DNA of 64,000 bases from an uncultured Flavobacteriaceae bacterium (GCA_938073895.1 CALJFB010000002.1:1-64000), one strand, 5' to 3'. Shown: positions 51,341 to 61,461, counted from the stretch's first letter. Notes: generated by a model not told the origin, from the sequence alone. A program made the numbers and translations.

Positions 51341-54334
51341 TTAATTGTGATCTATAGAATCGCAATGCAATAATTCTTTATTCTTTTTCTCAATAGGTTT
51401 TGTTTTTAAGCCTTTATGTTTAGCTTCAAGCATTAGGTTAGTTAACTCGTTTTTCTCTTTTTTAATAGCTTCTCGCATTAGTTTATCTTTTTCAATATCA
51501 AAATAAACAGCACCTTCAATTAGTGTTTTTTCGGCTTTAGAATAAATGGACATTGGATGGCCAGACCATAAAACTACATCGGCATCTTTTCCAACTTTTA
51601 AACTACCTACACGTTTATCTAAGTGTAATAATTTTGCAGGATTAAGTGTTACAAACTTCCAAGCATCTTCTTCGCTTACGTTACCATATTTTACACTTTT
51701 TGCAGCTTCTTGGTTAAGGCGTCTTGCCATTTCGGCATCGTCGCTATTAATAGCAACTGTAACACCAGCATTGTGCATAATAGCTGCATTGTAAGGAATA
51801 GCATCGTTTACTTCATATTTATAAGCCCACCAATCGCTAAATGTAGAACCACCAACATTGTGTTCTACCATTTTGTCGGCAACTTTATAACCTTCAAGAA
51901 TGTGTGTAAATGTGTTTATGTTAAAGTTAAATTGATCAGCAACTTTCATTAACATATTAATTTCGCTTTGCACGTAAGAATGACAGCTAATAAAACGTTC
52001 TTTATTTAAGATTTCTGCTAAAGTTTCTAACTCCACATCTTTTCTGTAGGGTTTTCCGCTTTTTTGTAAAGCATCATATTCTTTAGCTCGCTGAAAATAA
52101 TTAATATAAACCTGTTCTGCGCCCATTCTGGTTTGCGGAAAACGTGTGGTGTTATAATCGCCCCAATTACTTTGCTTAATGTTTTCACCTAGAGCAAATT
52201 TTATAAATTTAGGACTGTCTTTGTAAATTAATTGGTCTGCGGTTTGTCCCCATTTTAGTTTAATAATAGCAGATCTTCCGCCAATAGGATTTGCAGATCC
52301 GTGTAAAATTTGAATGCTTGTAACGCCACCAGCAAGATTTCTGTAAATATTAATGTCTTCGGCATCTACAACATCTTCAATAGTTACTTCTGCAGTGCTA
52401 TTATGTCCAGATTCGTTAACGCTAATTGTAGCAATATGAGAATGTTCGTCTATAATTCCAGCAGTAACGTGTTTTCCTGTGGCATCTATTACTGTTGCAC
52501 CATTTTCGGATAAATTTTTTCCAACTTTAGCAATTTTTCCGTTTTTAATTAAAACATCTGTTTTTTCTAGAATACCATCTTTTTCGTTAGTCCAAACTGT
52601 TGCGTTTTTAAACAAAATAGTTTCTTGTTGTGGGACACTATTTAATCCGTAAGCCATATTTGGATAGGTTATCGGAAATAATTTTGGTGCAGCTTCATCA
52701 GCCACTTTTTTAGCTTCATCTTTAGTAGTAGCTTCTAATTCTTTTTTATTAGCTGTAAAGGTAGAAGTCGTGCCATCTGGAAAATAAACTTTACCAGAAA
52801 ACGTTGTTTTTGATTTTATATGAGATGTGAAACGGATAAATTCTTTTTTAGTTGAATCTTTTGTTGGTATCATTAATTGCATCCAATCGTTATTGAAACT
52901 TATAGTAGCATCAAAATTATCTGTATTGTTTGCAAATGAAGCTTTTAGTTTTTCAATTTTACCTTTAATATTTAGGGTTAACGAATCGTTTTTTAATAAA
53001 AAATGATTTGAGCTAATAGAGTATTCGCCTCTTAAGTCTTTTGTGTCTATAGCGTTTATATCGTGTCTTTGACCTGTAATCCAGTTTTGATATAATGTTG
53101 TTTTCTTATCAAAAATATCGCCAGAAGTAATTAAAAAGTTAGCGTAAGCACCAGTTTTAAGTTGACCTAATTCTTTAGATTTTCCAATAATAGAAGCTGG
53201 AATTGTAGTTAAAGCTTCTAATGCTTTTGTTTTGTTTAAACCGTAAGAAATAGCTTTTAGTAATTGCGTATTAAAGGTTTCAACCTTTTTTAAATTATGA
53301 GTAGTTAAAGCAAATGTAATATTATTGTCTGCTAATATTTTAGGATTACTAGGCGCTTGGTTCCATTCGCGTAGGTCTTCTAAATCTACATCTCTTGCTA
53401 ATAATGGATCTTCCATATCAAATGCATCTGGAAAATTTATAGGTACAATTAATTTTGCATTGGTGTTTTTAATTTGATTTACCAATTCGTATTCAAATCC
53501 GCCAGCAACAAAAACATATTGCGTATTAAACTGATCACCAATTTTATCTATACGAAGAATGTTGTTTTTATCTGAAGCATCAAAAAACTGAACTTCATTT
53601 TTATTATCTAAAAACGCTTGTAATGCGCGGTCTTTTACAGACATATTTCCAGTAGCATACCAATTAGCATCGTAATTAAACTGGCGTAATAAGGCAAAAG
53701 TTCCCATTATAGATGTTGGGTAAGATTGCTTTGTAGTTTTACTTCTTGACGTGCTGTAAAACATTCCAGAATTATCGTCTAATAAACGTTTAGAATTGTC
53801 TGCCTTATTAGTTAAAGCTACTAAAAGTCCAGAGCCTTGCATAATTCCGTCGTCTACGTGCGTATTAACTACACCAAATCCTGCTTTTTGAAGTGTTTTG
53901 GCTTTAGAGTTATCAAATTTAAAATGATTAATAGCTTTAACATCTGGTCGCATATGGTCGTTCCAATAATAACCTTTTCGCTTTGCATTGTATTGTGGCG
54001 AGTAATTACCATTAGAATTAAAAGGTGTTATACTTGTCCCAAAATCCGAATAGATATCTATAAATGATGGATAAATGCTTTTGCCTTTTAAATCTACAAT
54101 AACACTATTTTTAGGAGTAGTTACGTTAGCTCCAGAAGCTATAACTTTATCGTCTTTAATAACCAAAGTTCCGTTTTCTACAACTTGCGTTGGTGTAATG
54201 TATATTTTAGCGTTGGTAAAAACTGTATAATTTTTGGTATTTGTTTTTACGCCATCGTTTTTCGGAATGTAATCTTGAGAGAATCCAAGCGTTGTAAAGC
54301 TTAAAAGTCCGCAGAATAGAAGTTTTTTTATCAT
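51341..54334 (-). CDS. Exported two-module amidohydrolase (first module degenerate)
   Basis: A 997-residue protein with signal peptide (about 1-19) and two amidohydrolase modules. The first (about 35-430) has IYPSFIDIYSDFG where active enzymes have HxH, so it lacks a metal site. A linker of about 140 residues with beta-rich sequence follows. The second (about 600-960) is intact: IIDEHSHI (HxH), CHSYVQ, FTHILEGY and NSDDAEMARR, of the imidazolonepropionase-like type. It is likely a periplasmic hydrolase of a cyclic amide or peptide-like substrate. It is 43 bp from the 428-residue protein gene. Confidence 0.9.
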   Translation of the reverse strand: MIKKLLFCGLLSFTTLGFSQDYIPKNDGVKTNTKNYTVFTNAKIYITPTQVVENGTLVIKDDKVIASGANVTTPKNSVIVDLKGKSIYPSFIDIYSDFGTSITPFNSNGNYSPQYNAKRKGYYWNDHMRPDVKAINHFKFDNSKAKTLQKAGFGVVNTHVDDGIMQGSGLLVALTNKADNSKRLLDDNSGMFYSTSRSKTTKQSYPTSIMGTFALLRQFNYDANWYATGNMSVKDRALQAFLDNKNEVQFFDASDKNNILRIDKIGDQFNTQYVFVAGGFEYELVNQIKNTNAKLIVPINFPDAFDMEDPLLARDVDLEDLREWNQAPSNPKILADNNITFALTTHNLKKVETFNTQLLKAISYGLNKTKALEALTTIPASIIGKSKELGQLKTGAYANFLITSGDIFDKKTTLYQNWITGQRHDINAIDTKDLRGEYSISSNHFLLKNDSLTLNIKGKIEKLKASFANNTDNFDATISFNNDWMQLMIPTKDSTKKEFIRFTSHIKSKTTFSGKVYFPDGTTSTFTANKKELEATTKDEAKKVADEAAPKLFPITYPNMAYGLNSVPQQETILFKNATVWTNEKDGILEKTDVLIKNGKIAKVGKNLSENGATVIDATGKHVTAGIIDEHSHIATISVNESGHNSTAEVTIEDVVDAEDINIYRNLAGGVTSIQILHGSANPIGGRSAIIKLKWGQTADQLIYKDSPKFIKFALGENIKQSNWGDYNTTRFPQTRMGAEQVYINYFQRAKEYDALQKSGKPYRKDVELETLAEILNKERFISCHSYVQSEINMLMKVADQFNFNINTFTHILEGYKVADKMVEHNVGGSTFSDWWAYKYEVNDAIPYNAAIMHNAGVTVAINSDDAEMARRLNQEAAKSVKYGNVSEEDAWKFVTLNPAKLLHLDKRVGSLKVGKDADVVLWSGHPMSIYSKAEKTLIEGAVYFDIEKDKLMREAIKKEKNELTNLMLEAKHKGLKTKPIEKKNKELLHCDSIDHN

Positions 54335-54492
54335 AAAATTATGGTTCTTATTGGTAGATAGTATGTATTGGTTTTTATTAGAATTACAGAATACAACTTA
54401 TAAAGTGTTGTATTATAGATATAATAAATTTATTTAGAAATTGTGTTTTGTAAACCAAAACAATTCATCTAAAAAATTTTTTTAAATATACT

Positions 54493-55560
54493 TTATATTT
54501 TCTGTTCTATAAAATAATTAACATATAGTGCGACTACATAGCTATAACTTTCTATACCTTTAGATTGATTATTAGCTTTTAGAAATGTATTGTACGTTTT
54601 TTTAAAAACGGGTTCTGATATGTTTTTATGTTTATCCCAAAAGGTGCTTACTTCTTTATAATTAGCATAAATTCCTGGATTTATAGTTTTTGCAACTTCT
54701 ACATATAAATCCGGATTACGTTTATAGATTTCTGCCAAACAATGTCTTAAAGCAAACGTGTAACCCGAATAATTAAAATAGGCGTTTGGATGGTTTATAG
54801 AGGCAAGATAACCAATAAAATTAGCTTCGTTTTCTGCTGCATAACCTAATTGATGTGCAACTTCGTGCGCACAAGTGGTTGGATATTTATAAATAGGAAT
54901 TAAGCTATTTGGTTGCGCTTCGTTTGTAAATGGATTTAAGTAACCGCTAAAACCCATTAGTGTTAATGGATAGCTAAATAATGAATTTTTTATGCTACTA
55001 ACACTATAATCTAACTGCGGATAGGTTTCTTTTAAAACATTATATCCTAAATGCGTATTATTAATTACAAAAGCTTTATCAAACGGAAAATCCACTTTTA
55101 ATGTATCGTTTTTTGATAATTTAGAATGAAGTGTATTCGATTCTGAAATTAATATTTTAGTAACCTTAACTAACTGTTCTGTAGTGTAATCTGCCTTTAG
55201 ATTTAAGTTTTCGTGAAGCGGTTTTCTGTAGTAATTAAAAGCCCAAAGTACGTTAAAAGCTAAATAAAATATACTAATAGCAGCAAAAATATCTAAAAAC
55301 CAATGTAAAGTGTCCTTGTAAATTCGTTTTATATTTTTAATAAACCAATAAATGGCGCATAAGCTAGTTACGGTATAAAAAACGTCTCCAAAAGAAAAAG
55401 GAATCCAGCCCAAACTAAAGTGTAATAATTTAGAGATAATTGGATATATTCCATTACTGTAATAGGTTTCTACAGTTTCTGGGAAATAAGAAATTAGCTT
55501 TATAATTAGTAATGTAGGAATTATAAGTAAAGCTAAAACAAGCGATTTTCTTTTTGGCAT
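54493..55560 (-). CDS. DUF3810 zinc-peptidase-like membrane protein
   Basis: A 355-residue protein with three or four N-terminal membrane helices (about 5-130) and a C-terminal soluble domain with HEVAHQLGYAAENEANF (zinc-binding HExxH-like, about 233-249). This matches the DUF3810 family, thought to be a membrane metalloprotease. No substrate is known. Divergent from pepD. Confidence 0.9.
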   Translation of the reverse strand: MPKRKSLVLALLIIPTLLIIKLISYFPETVETYYSNGIYPIISKLLHFSLGWIPFSFGDVFYTVTSLCAIYWFIKNIKRIYKDTLHWFLDIFAAISIFYLAFNVLWAFNYYRKPLHENLNLKADYTTEQLVKVTKILISESNTLHSKLSKNDTLKVDFPFDKAFVINNTHLGYNVLKETYPQLDYSVSSIKNSLFSYPLTLMGFSGYLNPFTNEAQPNSLIPIYKYPTTCAHEVAHQLGYAAENEANFIGYLASINHPNAYFNYSGYTFALRHCLAEIYKRNPDLYVEVAKTINPGIYANYKEVSTFWDKHKNISEPVFKKTYNTFLKANNQSKGIESYSYVVALYVNYFIEQKI

Positions 55561-55580
55561 ATTTCAAAAATAAGAAATGT

Positions 55581-55612
55581 TTGCAACAATCGTTTTCTAT
55601 TAATTACCTTTG
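55581..55612 (+). promoter_or_regulatory. Promoter of pepD
   Basis: TTG at 55581-55583 and TACCTTTG at 55605-55612 match the minus-33/minus-7 pair, 23 bp before the start codon. Confidence 0.6.
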
Positions 55613-55634
55613 TTTGAAATTTAAATAGAAAAAA

Positions 55635-57098
55635 ATGAGTCAAGAAGTTAGAGCTTTAGAGCCAAAAGCACTTTGGAATAAATTTGCAGATTTAAATGCT
55701 GTGCCAAGACCTTCAAAAAAAGAAGAACGCGTTATTCAATTTATGAAAGACTTTGGTGCAAATTTAGGATTAGAGGTTATTGAAGATGAGGTTGGAAATG
55801 TAATTATTAAAAAACCGGCAACTTCTGGAATGGAAAATCGTAAAACCATTGTAATGCAATCGCATTTAGATATGGTTCATCAAAAAAATAACGACACAGA
55901 TTTCGATTTTGATACGCAAGGTATTGAAATGAAAATAGAAGGCGATTGGGTAAAAGCTAACGGAACAACTTTAGGTGCAGACAATGGTTTAGGTGTTGCA
56001 ACTATTATGGCAATTCTAGAAAGTACAGCTATTGTGCATCCTGCAATAGAAGCTTTATTTACTATAGATGAAGAAACTGGAATGACAGGTGCAATGGGCT
56101 TAAAAGGCGGTTTACTTACAGGTGAAATTCTTTTAAACTTAGATACAGAAGAAGATGACGAGATTGGTGTTGGTTGCGCTGGTGGCGTAGATGTTACTGC
56201 AACAAGAACTTACAAGCAAGAAGAAACACCAGAATTTAAAAAAGGATATACAATAACGGTTAAAGGATTACAAGGTGGACATTCTGGAATGGAAATTATT
56301 ACAGGTCTAGGAAACGCTAACAAAATTATGAACCGTTTATTATTTGATGGTTTTGAAAATTTTGGTTTACGTATTTCTGAAATAAATGGTGGAAGCTTAC
56401 GTAATGCTATCCCAAGAGAAAGTACTGCAATAGTTGCTATAGATGCGGTTCATGAAGCTGCTTTTTTAAGCGAAATGAATGCTTTAGCTGAAACCATTAA
56501 AATTGAAAATAAAACTTTAGAACCAGATTTTACTGTTGTAATAGAAGCCTCCGAAACACCAGAATTTATTATGGATCTAGGTATTCAAGAAGGTATTACA
56601 AGAGCACTATATTCAGCATTAAATGGTGTGTATAGAATGAGCGCAGATATTCCTGGTTTAGTAGAAACATCTAATAACATTGCAAGAGTAATTATAAAAG
56701 ATGGCGCTATTAAAATTGGATGTTTAACACGTAGTTCTGTAGAAAGTGCAAAATTAGATTTAGCAAATGTGTTAAGAGCAACTTTTGAATTAACAGGTTG
56801 CGAGGTTGAACTTTCTGGAGATTATCCAGGTTGGACACCAAATATGGATTCGTCTATATTAAAAGTGTTGTCTTCTTTATACGAAAAATTAAATGGCGAA
56901 AAAGCACACGTTGCTGCTTGTCATGCAGGTTTAGAATGCGGTATTTTAGGACAAAATTATCCAGATATGGAAATGATTAGTTTTGGGCCAACCATAAAAG
57001 GAGCTCATTCTCCAGACGAACGCGCAAGTATTTCTTCAGCTAAAAAATATTGGAACTTTGTTTTAGAGATTTTAAAAGAAATTCCTGTTAAAGGATAA
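55635..57098 (+). CDS. pepD: Aminoacyl-histidine dipeptidase (Xaa-His peptidase)
   Basis: A 487-residue cytoplasmic M20 zinc dipeptidase that cleaves Xaa-His dipeptides. Metal ligands are visible in QSHLDMVHQ (His), GADNGLGV (Asp), DEETGMTG (Glu pair, including the catalytic base) and the late AHSPDERA (His). Length is normal for PepD. Monocistronic, and convergent with the FadL-like gene across a shared terminator. Confidence 0.95.
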   Translation: MSQEVRALEPKALWNKFADLNAVPRPSKKEERVIQFMKDFGANLGLEVIEDEVGNVIIKKPATSGMENRKTIVMQSHLDMVHQKNNDTDFDFDTQGIEMKIEGDWVKANGTTLGADNGLGVATIMAILESTAIVHPAIEALFTIDEETGMTGAMGLKGGLLTGEILLNLDTEEDDEIGVGCAGGVDVTATRTYKQEETPEFKKGYTITVKGLQGGHSGMEIITGLGNANKIMNRLLFDGFENFGLRISEINGGSLRNAIPRESTAIVAIDAVHEAAFLSEMNALAETIKIENKTLEPDFTVVIEASETPEFIMDLGIQEGITRALYSALNGVYRMSADIPGLVETSNNIARVIIKDGAIKIGCLTRSSVESAKLDLANVLRATFELTGCEVELSGDYPGWTPNMDSSILKVLSSLYEKLNGEKAHVAACHAGLECGILGQNYPDMEMISFGPTIKGAHSPDERASISSAKKYWNFVLEILKEIPVKG

Positions 57099-57180
57099 TG
57101 TAATATTTAGTTAATTTTAAAGTTCATTAATTTAGTTATACATTAAATTAATTGTAATTAATATAAATTGGTAACAAATA

Positions 57181-57214
57181 AAAAAGGCCTCACTAAACAT
57201 AGTGAGGCCTTTTT
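57181..57214. terminator. Shared bidirectional terminator of pepD and the FadL-like gene
   Basis: AAAAAGGCCTCACTA and TAGTGAGGCCTTTTT pair perfectly around AACA and carry A and T runs on both sides. Confidence 0.85.
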
Positions 57215-57232
57215 ATAAAAACGTATGTTGTT

Positions 57233-58750
57233 TTAAAGACTAAATCCTAAACTCAAAGTAATATTTGAGATTTTACGATCTAGTGCAGCAGCATCTGTTA
57301 AACCAATATTATATAAAGATTGATTTCTGTCTTGTTGTGCAGTATCGTAGGTTAAATCTAATTTTGTATTCCCAAAATTATAGCCTAAGCCTAAAGAGTA
57401 GCCAGATAAATCACCAATAGTAGTTTTGTTTTTATAAGGACTTTCTTCAAATCTATATCCAGCTCTTAAACTTACTTGGTTAATTTTATATTCGCCTCCA
57501 ATTTTATATGTATTAGCAGCCGTTAACTGATCTTTAATGGTGTTATTTTGCTCAGAGAAATAAGCGTCAGATTTTGGTTTAAATTTAGTGTTTCCGTAGT
57601 TTTTTCTTCCATAATCAAAACTAATTAATCCCGATTTTCCAAAAATGTAAGCTAAACTTCCTGTAAAACTACTAGGTGTTTGTAATCTATATCTTGGGAA
57701 AATATTTACAATTCTTGGATCTACAATTTGTAGTAAATTAGATCCAGATTCTTCTCTAAGTGTTTCTAAAGATTGTGTTGTTTGGTCTTCTATAGTATAC
57801 CAAGTAGGCGAGCTGTATGTTAAACCTAGTCTAACTTCTTTACTAAGCTTAATTATAGAACCTAGTTGAAAAGAAAAGCCATTTCCAATAGTAGTTAAAT
57901 CATTTTGAAAAGCCACTTGTTTTATAGTACCACCATTATTGTTTTCTTCGAATAAAAATGTAGAACGCTCGTAATTTAAAAAGTGAGAATTTAAGTTTAA
58001 CCCAAAGTAAAATTTGTCCGTGTATTGCGTCGCAAAATTAAAGGCTAGTTTACCATTATAGCCAGTAGAAGCATAGCTGTATTCTTGTTTATAATTCCCT
58101 GCAGCTATGTTTGATGTATATAATGTATTATCATCGTCTGCAGTGTTAGGCTCTAAGATGTAAGAATCATACCCTAAATAAGCTTGCTGGTATTGACTTC
58201 CGTAAGCAGATCCAATTGCAGAGTAAGCATCTGATGTGCTTTCTCCAGGAAATGCCGAAATTTGATCTAAACGTAAACCTTGCGCATTTTGTAAAAAGTA
58301 GTTACCAATTGAATTATTTGTGTTATTACCATAAGCTTTCCAATTGTTATTAAAATCTCCTGTTCTATCATAAGCTAGACCTAATGTAAATTTTTTGAAT
58401 TTTGAAGCTTCATTGTTATGTTTAAAAACAAATGCTGCGCCACCTTGCGATAAGTCTATATTACTATCTTTATTAGTGTTTTGTGTACCAAAAAAAGAGG
58501 TTTCGTTTTTCTTTCCATTAAGACCTAAAGTAAAAGAGGCATGACTAGAGTTAAAAATTGCAGATCCTGCAGGGTTAATACTAACTGCACTCATGTCTCC
58601 GCCAAGTGCTCCAAAAGCACCGCTTAAAGCTCTAAAACGTGCTGAACCTTGAATGTCTGAATCTCCATAACGTAATGCATCAGTTATGTTTTGAGCATAT
58701 ATGGTTGAAGCTAAAAATAAACTTCCAATTGTGAATAATATTTTTTTCAT
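57233..58750 (-). CDS. OmpP1/FadL/TodX family outer membrane protein
   Basis: A 505-residue exported beta-barrel. Signal peptide about 1-19 (ending IYAQ), then the N-terminal plug segment ALRYGDSDIQGSARFRALSGAFGALGGDMSAVSINPAGSA split over conserved GALGGD and NPAG motifs, and a barrel ending in aromatic LSLGFSL at the C-terminus, the usual outer membrane insertion signal. FadL proteins carry hydrophobic molecules such as long-chain fatty acids or alkylbenzenes across the outer membrane; the substrate is not predictable. It follows the low-complexity lipoprotein gene by 25 bp on the same strand. Confidence 0.9.
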   Translation of the reverse strand: MKKILFTIGSLFLASTIYAQNITDALRYGDSDIQGSARFRALSGAFGALGGDMSAVSINPAGSAIFNSSHASFTLGLNGKKNETSFFGTQNTNKDSNIDLSQGGAAFVFKHNNEASKFKKFTLGLAYDRTGDFNNNWKAYGNNTNNSIGNYFLQNAQGLRLDQISAFPGESTSDAYSAIGSAYGSQYQQAYLGYDSYILEPNTADDDNTLYTSNIAAGNYKQEYSYASTGYNGKLAFNFATQYTDKFYFGLNLNSHFLNYERSTFLFEENNNGGTIKQVAFQNDLTTIGNGFSFQLGSIIKLSKEVRLGLTYSSPTWYTIEDQTTQSLETLREESGSNLLQIVDPRIVNIFPRYRLQTPSSFTGSLAYIFGKSGLISFDYGRKNYGNTKFKPKSDAYFSEQNNTIKDQLTAANTYKIGGEYKINQVSLRAGYRFEESPYKNKTTIGDLSGYSLGLGYNFGNTKLDLTYDTAQQDRNQSLYNIGLTDAAALDRKISNITLSLGFSL

Positions 58751-58775
58751 AACAATTATTTGAGGTTAACTAGAC

Positions 58776-59711
58776 TTATCTAGGTCTTCTTGAACTTGAG
58801 CTACTTCGAGTTGAAGAACCTCTAAAGCTACCACTAGATCTTGGACTTGAGTAAGATCTTGGTGTGCTTGTTCTAGGTGTACTAGTTCTAGGAGTGCTTG
58901 TTCTAGGTCTAGTTGTATTCGTTCTGGGTCTAGTAGTGTTTGTTCTAGGTCTTGTTGTATTTGTTCTTGGTCTAGTTGTACTAGTTCTAGGACGTGTTGT
59001 ATTTGTTCTTGGTCTAGTTGTATTAGTTCTAGGACGTGTTGATATACTAGTTCTTGGTCTTGTTAACGAGTTGTTTCTAGCGCCTAAATAGCTGTTACCT
59101 AATCTTGCATTGTTTCTGTAACCATTAGAGTAAGCGTAACTACGTCCGTAGTAGCCGTATCCATAACCAAATCCGTTATAAGGATTTCCGTAGAAACCAC
59201 CACCATAAAATCCGTTATTCCAACCCCAATTATTCCATCCAAACCCATAATTCCAACCAAAACCTTGGTTCCAGCCCCAGTTGTTCCATCCAAACCCATA
59301 ATTCCAACCAAAACCTTGGTTCCAACCCCAATTATTCCAACCATTGTTCCAGTTATTATTCCAGCCGTTCTCGTAATAATTTACAGTTATATTTGTGTTA
59401 TCTTCTCCCCAACTTCCATTTTGGTTATTAGTGTTTGTATTGTTTTCGTAATTTTCTACATCTGTAAACGTTTCATCGGTTTCAGGATATAATTCAACTT
59501 CATTAGATTTTTCTCTAAAATAGTTGCTGTAATAGTTAGAATTATCTTCTTCAATATTTTCAATTATAACAGTTTTTTGTGGTTCTTCTCCATAAATACC
59601 ATCGTTATCTTGACCAACGTATTGATAAGATCCACAAGACGTCATACTTAAAAGCACTGCTAAGCCTAGTAAATACCATGTTTTTGTTGTAAAGTGATTA
59701 ATATATTTCAT
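58776..59711 (-). CDS. Low-complexity lipoprotein with Gly/Trp/Asn and Arg/Pro/Thr repeats
   Basis: A 311-residue lipoprotein with lipobox MTSC near residue 25. A charged, acidic Asn/Glu-rich segment (about 30-100) is followed by a 17-residue repeat (GWNNWGWNQGFGWNYGF type, twice plus a partial copy), a Gly/Tyr-rich part and about seven 7-residue RPRTNTT units, ending in RTSTP and Ser/Arg-rich sequence. The frame is open upstream to 59744, but the MKYINHF start at 59711 places the signal peptide properly. The basic tail could bind polyanions or peptidoglycan; this is inference. It precedes the FadL-like gene in one operon. Confidence 0.8.
   Translation of the reverse strand: MKYINHFTTKTWYLLGLAVLLSMTSCGSYQYVGQDNDGIYGEEPQKTVIIENIEEDNSNYYSNYFREKSNEVELYPETDETFTDVENYENNTNTNNQNGSWGEDNTNITVNYYENGWNNNWNNGWNNWGWNQGFGWNYGFGWNNWGWNQGFGWNYGFGWNNWGWNNGFYGGGFYGNPYNGFGYGYGYYGRSYAYSNGYRNNARLGNSYLGARNNSLTRPRTSISTRPRTNTTRPRTNTTRPRTSTTRPRTNTTRPRTNTTRPRTNTTRPRTSTPRTSTPRTSTPRSYSSPRSSGSFRGSSTRSSSSSRRPR
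58850..59060. repeat. 21-bp tandem repeats in the lipoprotein gene
   Basis: About seven imperfect copies of a 21-bp unit that encode RPRT(N/S)T(T/P). Such short tandem repeats can change copy number by slippage. Boundaries are approximate. Confidence 0.6.
59220..59345. repeat. 51-bp direct repeat in the lipoprotein gene
   Basis: Two almost identical 51-bp units begin with CCATCC at 59235 and 59286, encoding the Trp/Asn/Gly-rich 17-residue unit; a further diverged partial copy adjoins. Confidence 0.65.
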
Positions 59712-59814
59712 AACGCAATAGTTTTTTATTGTTGAACATAACAAAAATAGTTAGTTTTGTCCAAAGATTTCTAACATTTAACAATATCACAATATTTGTG
59801 CCAAAACACTGTGT

Positions 59815-61293
59815 ATGAGCAAAAAACTGACAAGTAGAGCAGAAGATTATTCGAAATGGTATAATGAATTAGTAGTAAAAGCTGATTTAGCCGAAAATTC
59901 AGCGGTTCGAGGTTGTATGGTTATTAAGCCTTATGGTTATGCTATCTGGGAAAAGATGCAAGCAGAATTAGATAGAATGTTTAAAGAAACAGGTCATCAA
60001 AATGCGTATTTTCCATTATTCGTCCCAAAAAGTTTATTTGAGGCAGAAGAAAAAAATGCAGAAGGCTTTGCTAAAGAATGTGCTGTTGTAACACATTATA
60101 GATTACAAAACGATCCTGATAACCCAGGAAAATTGCGTGTAGATCCAAAGGCAAAGTTAGAAGAAGAGCTTGTAGTTAGACCTACCAGTGAAGCAATTAT
60201 TTGGAGCACCTATAAAGGATGGATTCAATCATATAGAGATTTACCATTATTAATAAACCAATGGGCTAATGTGGTGCGTTGGGAAATGCGTACACGTTTG
60301 TTTTTAAGAACAGCAGAGTTTCTATGGCAAGAAGGCCATACAGCACATGCTACTAAAGCAGAAGCAATTACGGAAGCAGAATTAATGAACGATGTTTACT
60401 CTACTTTTGTTCAAAATTTTATGGCAATTCCTGTAGTTAAAGGCCGTAAAACCGAAAGCGAGCGTTTTGCTGGTGCAGATGAAACCTATTGTATTGAAGC
60501 ATTAATGCAAGACGGAAAAGCGTTACAAGCTGGGACATCTCATTTTTTAGGTCAGAATTTTGCAAAAGCATTCGATGTGAAATTTGCTAACAAAGAAGGT
60601 AAGAAAGATTATGTTTGGGCAACTTCTTGGGGTGTTTCTACGCGATTAATGGGTGCTTTAATAATGACGCACAGTGATGATCAAGGCTTGGTATTGCCTC
60701 CAAATTTAGCGCCAAACCAAGTTGTAATTATACCAATATATAAAACAGATGAGCAGTTAGAAGCCATAACAGAAGTTGTTAATGGTGTTATGAAAGATTT
60801 GCGAGCTGTTGGTGTTACCGTTAAATTTGATAACAGAGATACCTTTAGACCAGGAGCAAAGTTCGCACAGCATGAATTACAAGGTGTGCCATTACGTTTA
60901 GCTATTGGGACAAGAGATTTAGAAAACGGCACTGTAGAATTAGCACGTAGAGATACATTAACTAAAGAAGTCACAGATTTAGCGACTATTACAGAAAAAG
61001 TAAAAAGCCTATTAACTCAAATTCAAGACGATTTGTATAATAAAGCTTTATTATATAGAGATACTCACATTACAGAAGTGAATTCTTTTGAAGAATTTAA
61101 AGAAGTTTTAGAAACTAAAGGAGGATTTGTTTCAGCACATTGGGATGGAACTACAGAAACCGAAGATAAAATTAAGGAATTAACAAAAGCAACAACACGT
61201 TGTATTCCAGATAGTTTTGAGCCAGAAGAAGGTGTTTGTGTTTTCACAGGAAAGCCTTCTAAAACTAGAGTTTTGTTTGCAAAAGCTTATTAG
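59815..61293 (+). CDS. proS: Prolyl-tRNA synthetase (archaeal/eukaryal type)
   Basis: A 492-residue class II synthetase that attaches proline to tRNA-Pro. Motif 1 region, motif 2 ([21 protein letters not shown]) and motif 3 (the [10 protein letters not shown] region) are present, and the anticodon-binding domain (about 290-390) is followed by a C-terminal zinc-binding-like domain. Length and the lack of the INS editing insertion place it in the shorter archaeal/eukaryal-like (type 3) group found in Bacteroidota. It precedes the tRNA-Glu and rpsT genes. Confidence 0.95.
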   Translation: MSKKLTSRAEDYSKWYNELVVKADLAENSAVRGCMVIKPYGYAIWEKMQAELDRMFKETGHQNAYFPLFVPKSLFEAEEKNAEGFAKECAVVTHYRLQNDPDNPGKLRVDPKAKLEEELVVRPTSEAIIWSTYKGWIQSYRDLPLLINQWANVVRWEMRTRLFLRTAEFLWQEGHTAHATKAEAITEAELMNDVYSTFVQNFMAIPVVKGRKTESERFAGADETYCIEALMQDGKALQAGTSHFLGQNFAKAFDVKFANKEGKKDYVWATSWGVSTRLMGALIMTHSDDQGLVLPPNLAPNQVVIIPIYKTDEQLEAITEVVNGVMKDLRAVGVTVKFDNRDTFRPGAKFAQHELQGVPLRLAIGTRDLENGTVELARRDTLTKEVTDLATITEKVKSLLTQIQDDLYNKALLYRDTHITEVNSFEEFKEVLETKGGFVSAHWDGTTETEDKIKELTKATTRCIPDSFEPEEGVCVFTGKPSKTRVLFAKAY

Positions 61294-61325
61294 TTTAAAA
61301 AAAAATATATTTTTTTTAAAAGGTG

Positions 61326-61355
61326 TTGTGAAAGTAAAAATAAGTTGTATATTTG
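61326..61355 (+). promoter_or_regulatory. First of two tandem promoters before tRNA-Glu
   Basis: TTG at 61326-61328 and TATATTTG at 61348-61355 fit the minus-33/minus-7 consensus with 19-bp spacing, followed by CACCCGCATT, a sequence I have often seen after stable-RNA promoters in flavobacteria. Confidence 0.6.
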
Positions 61356-61413
61356 CACCCGCATTCAGGTATTGTTATCTAAATGAAGTTCAAATAAATT
61401 TTGAAATAAAGTT

Positions 61414-61443
61414 TTGCAAGTTTAAAAATTAGATTTATATTTG
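61414..61443 (+). promoter_or_regulatory. Second tandem promoter, directly upstream of tRNA-Glu
   Basis: TTG at 61414-61416 and TATATTTG at 61436-61443 with 19-bp spacing, 18 bp before the mature tRNA 5' end. Confidence 0.7.
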
Positions 61444-61461
61444 CAAACTCAATAACAAAAT

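Noticed and set aside
58864-59492. Several repeat-rich plus- and minus-strand frames opposite the low-complexity lipoprotein gene
   Set aside because: They are shadow frames produced by the 21-bp and 51-bp DNA repeats.
61217-61432. 71-codon frame after proS
   Set aside because: It starts inside proS in another frame and runs across the tandem promoters, with no family likeness.
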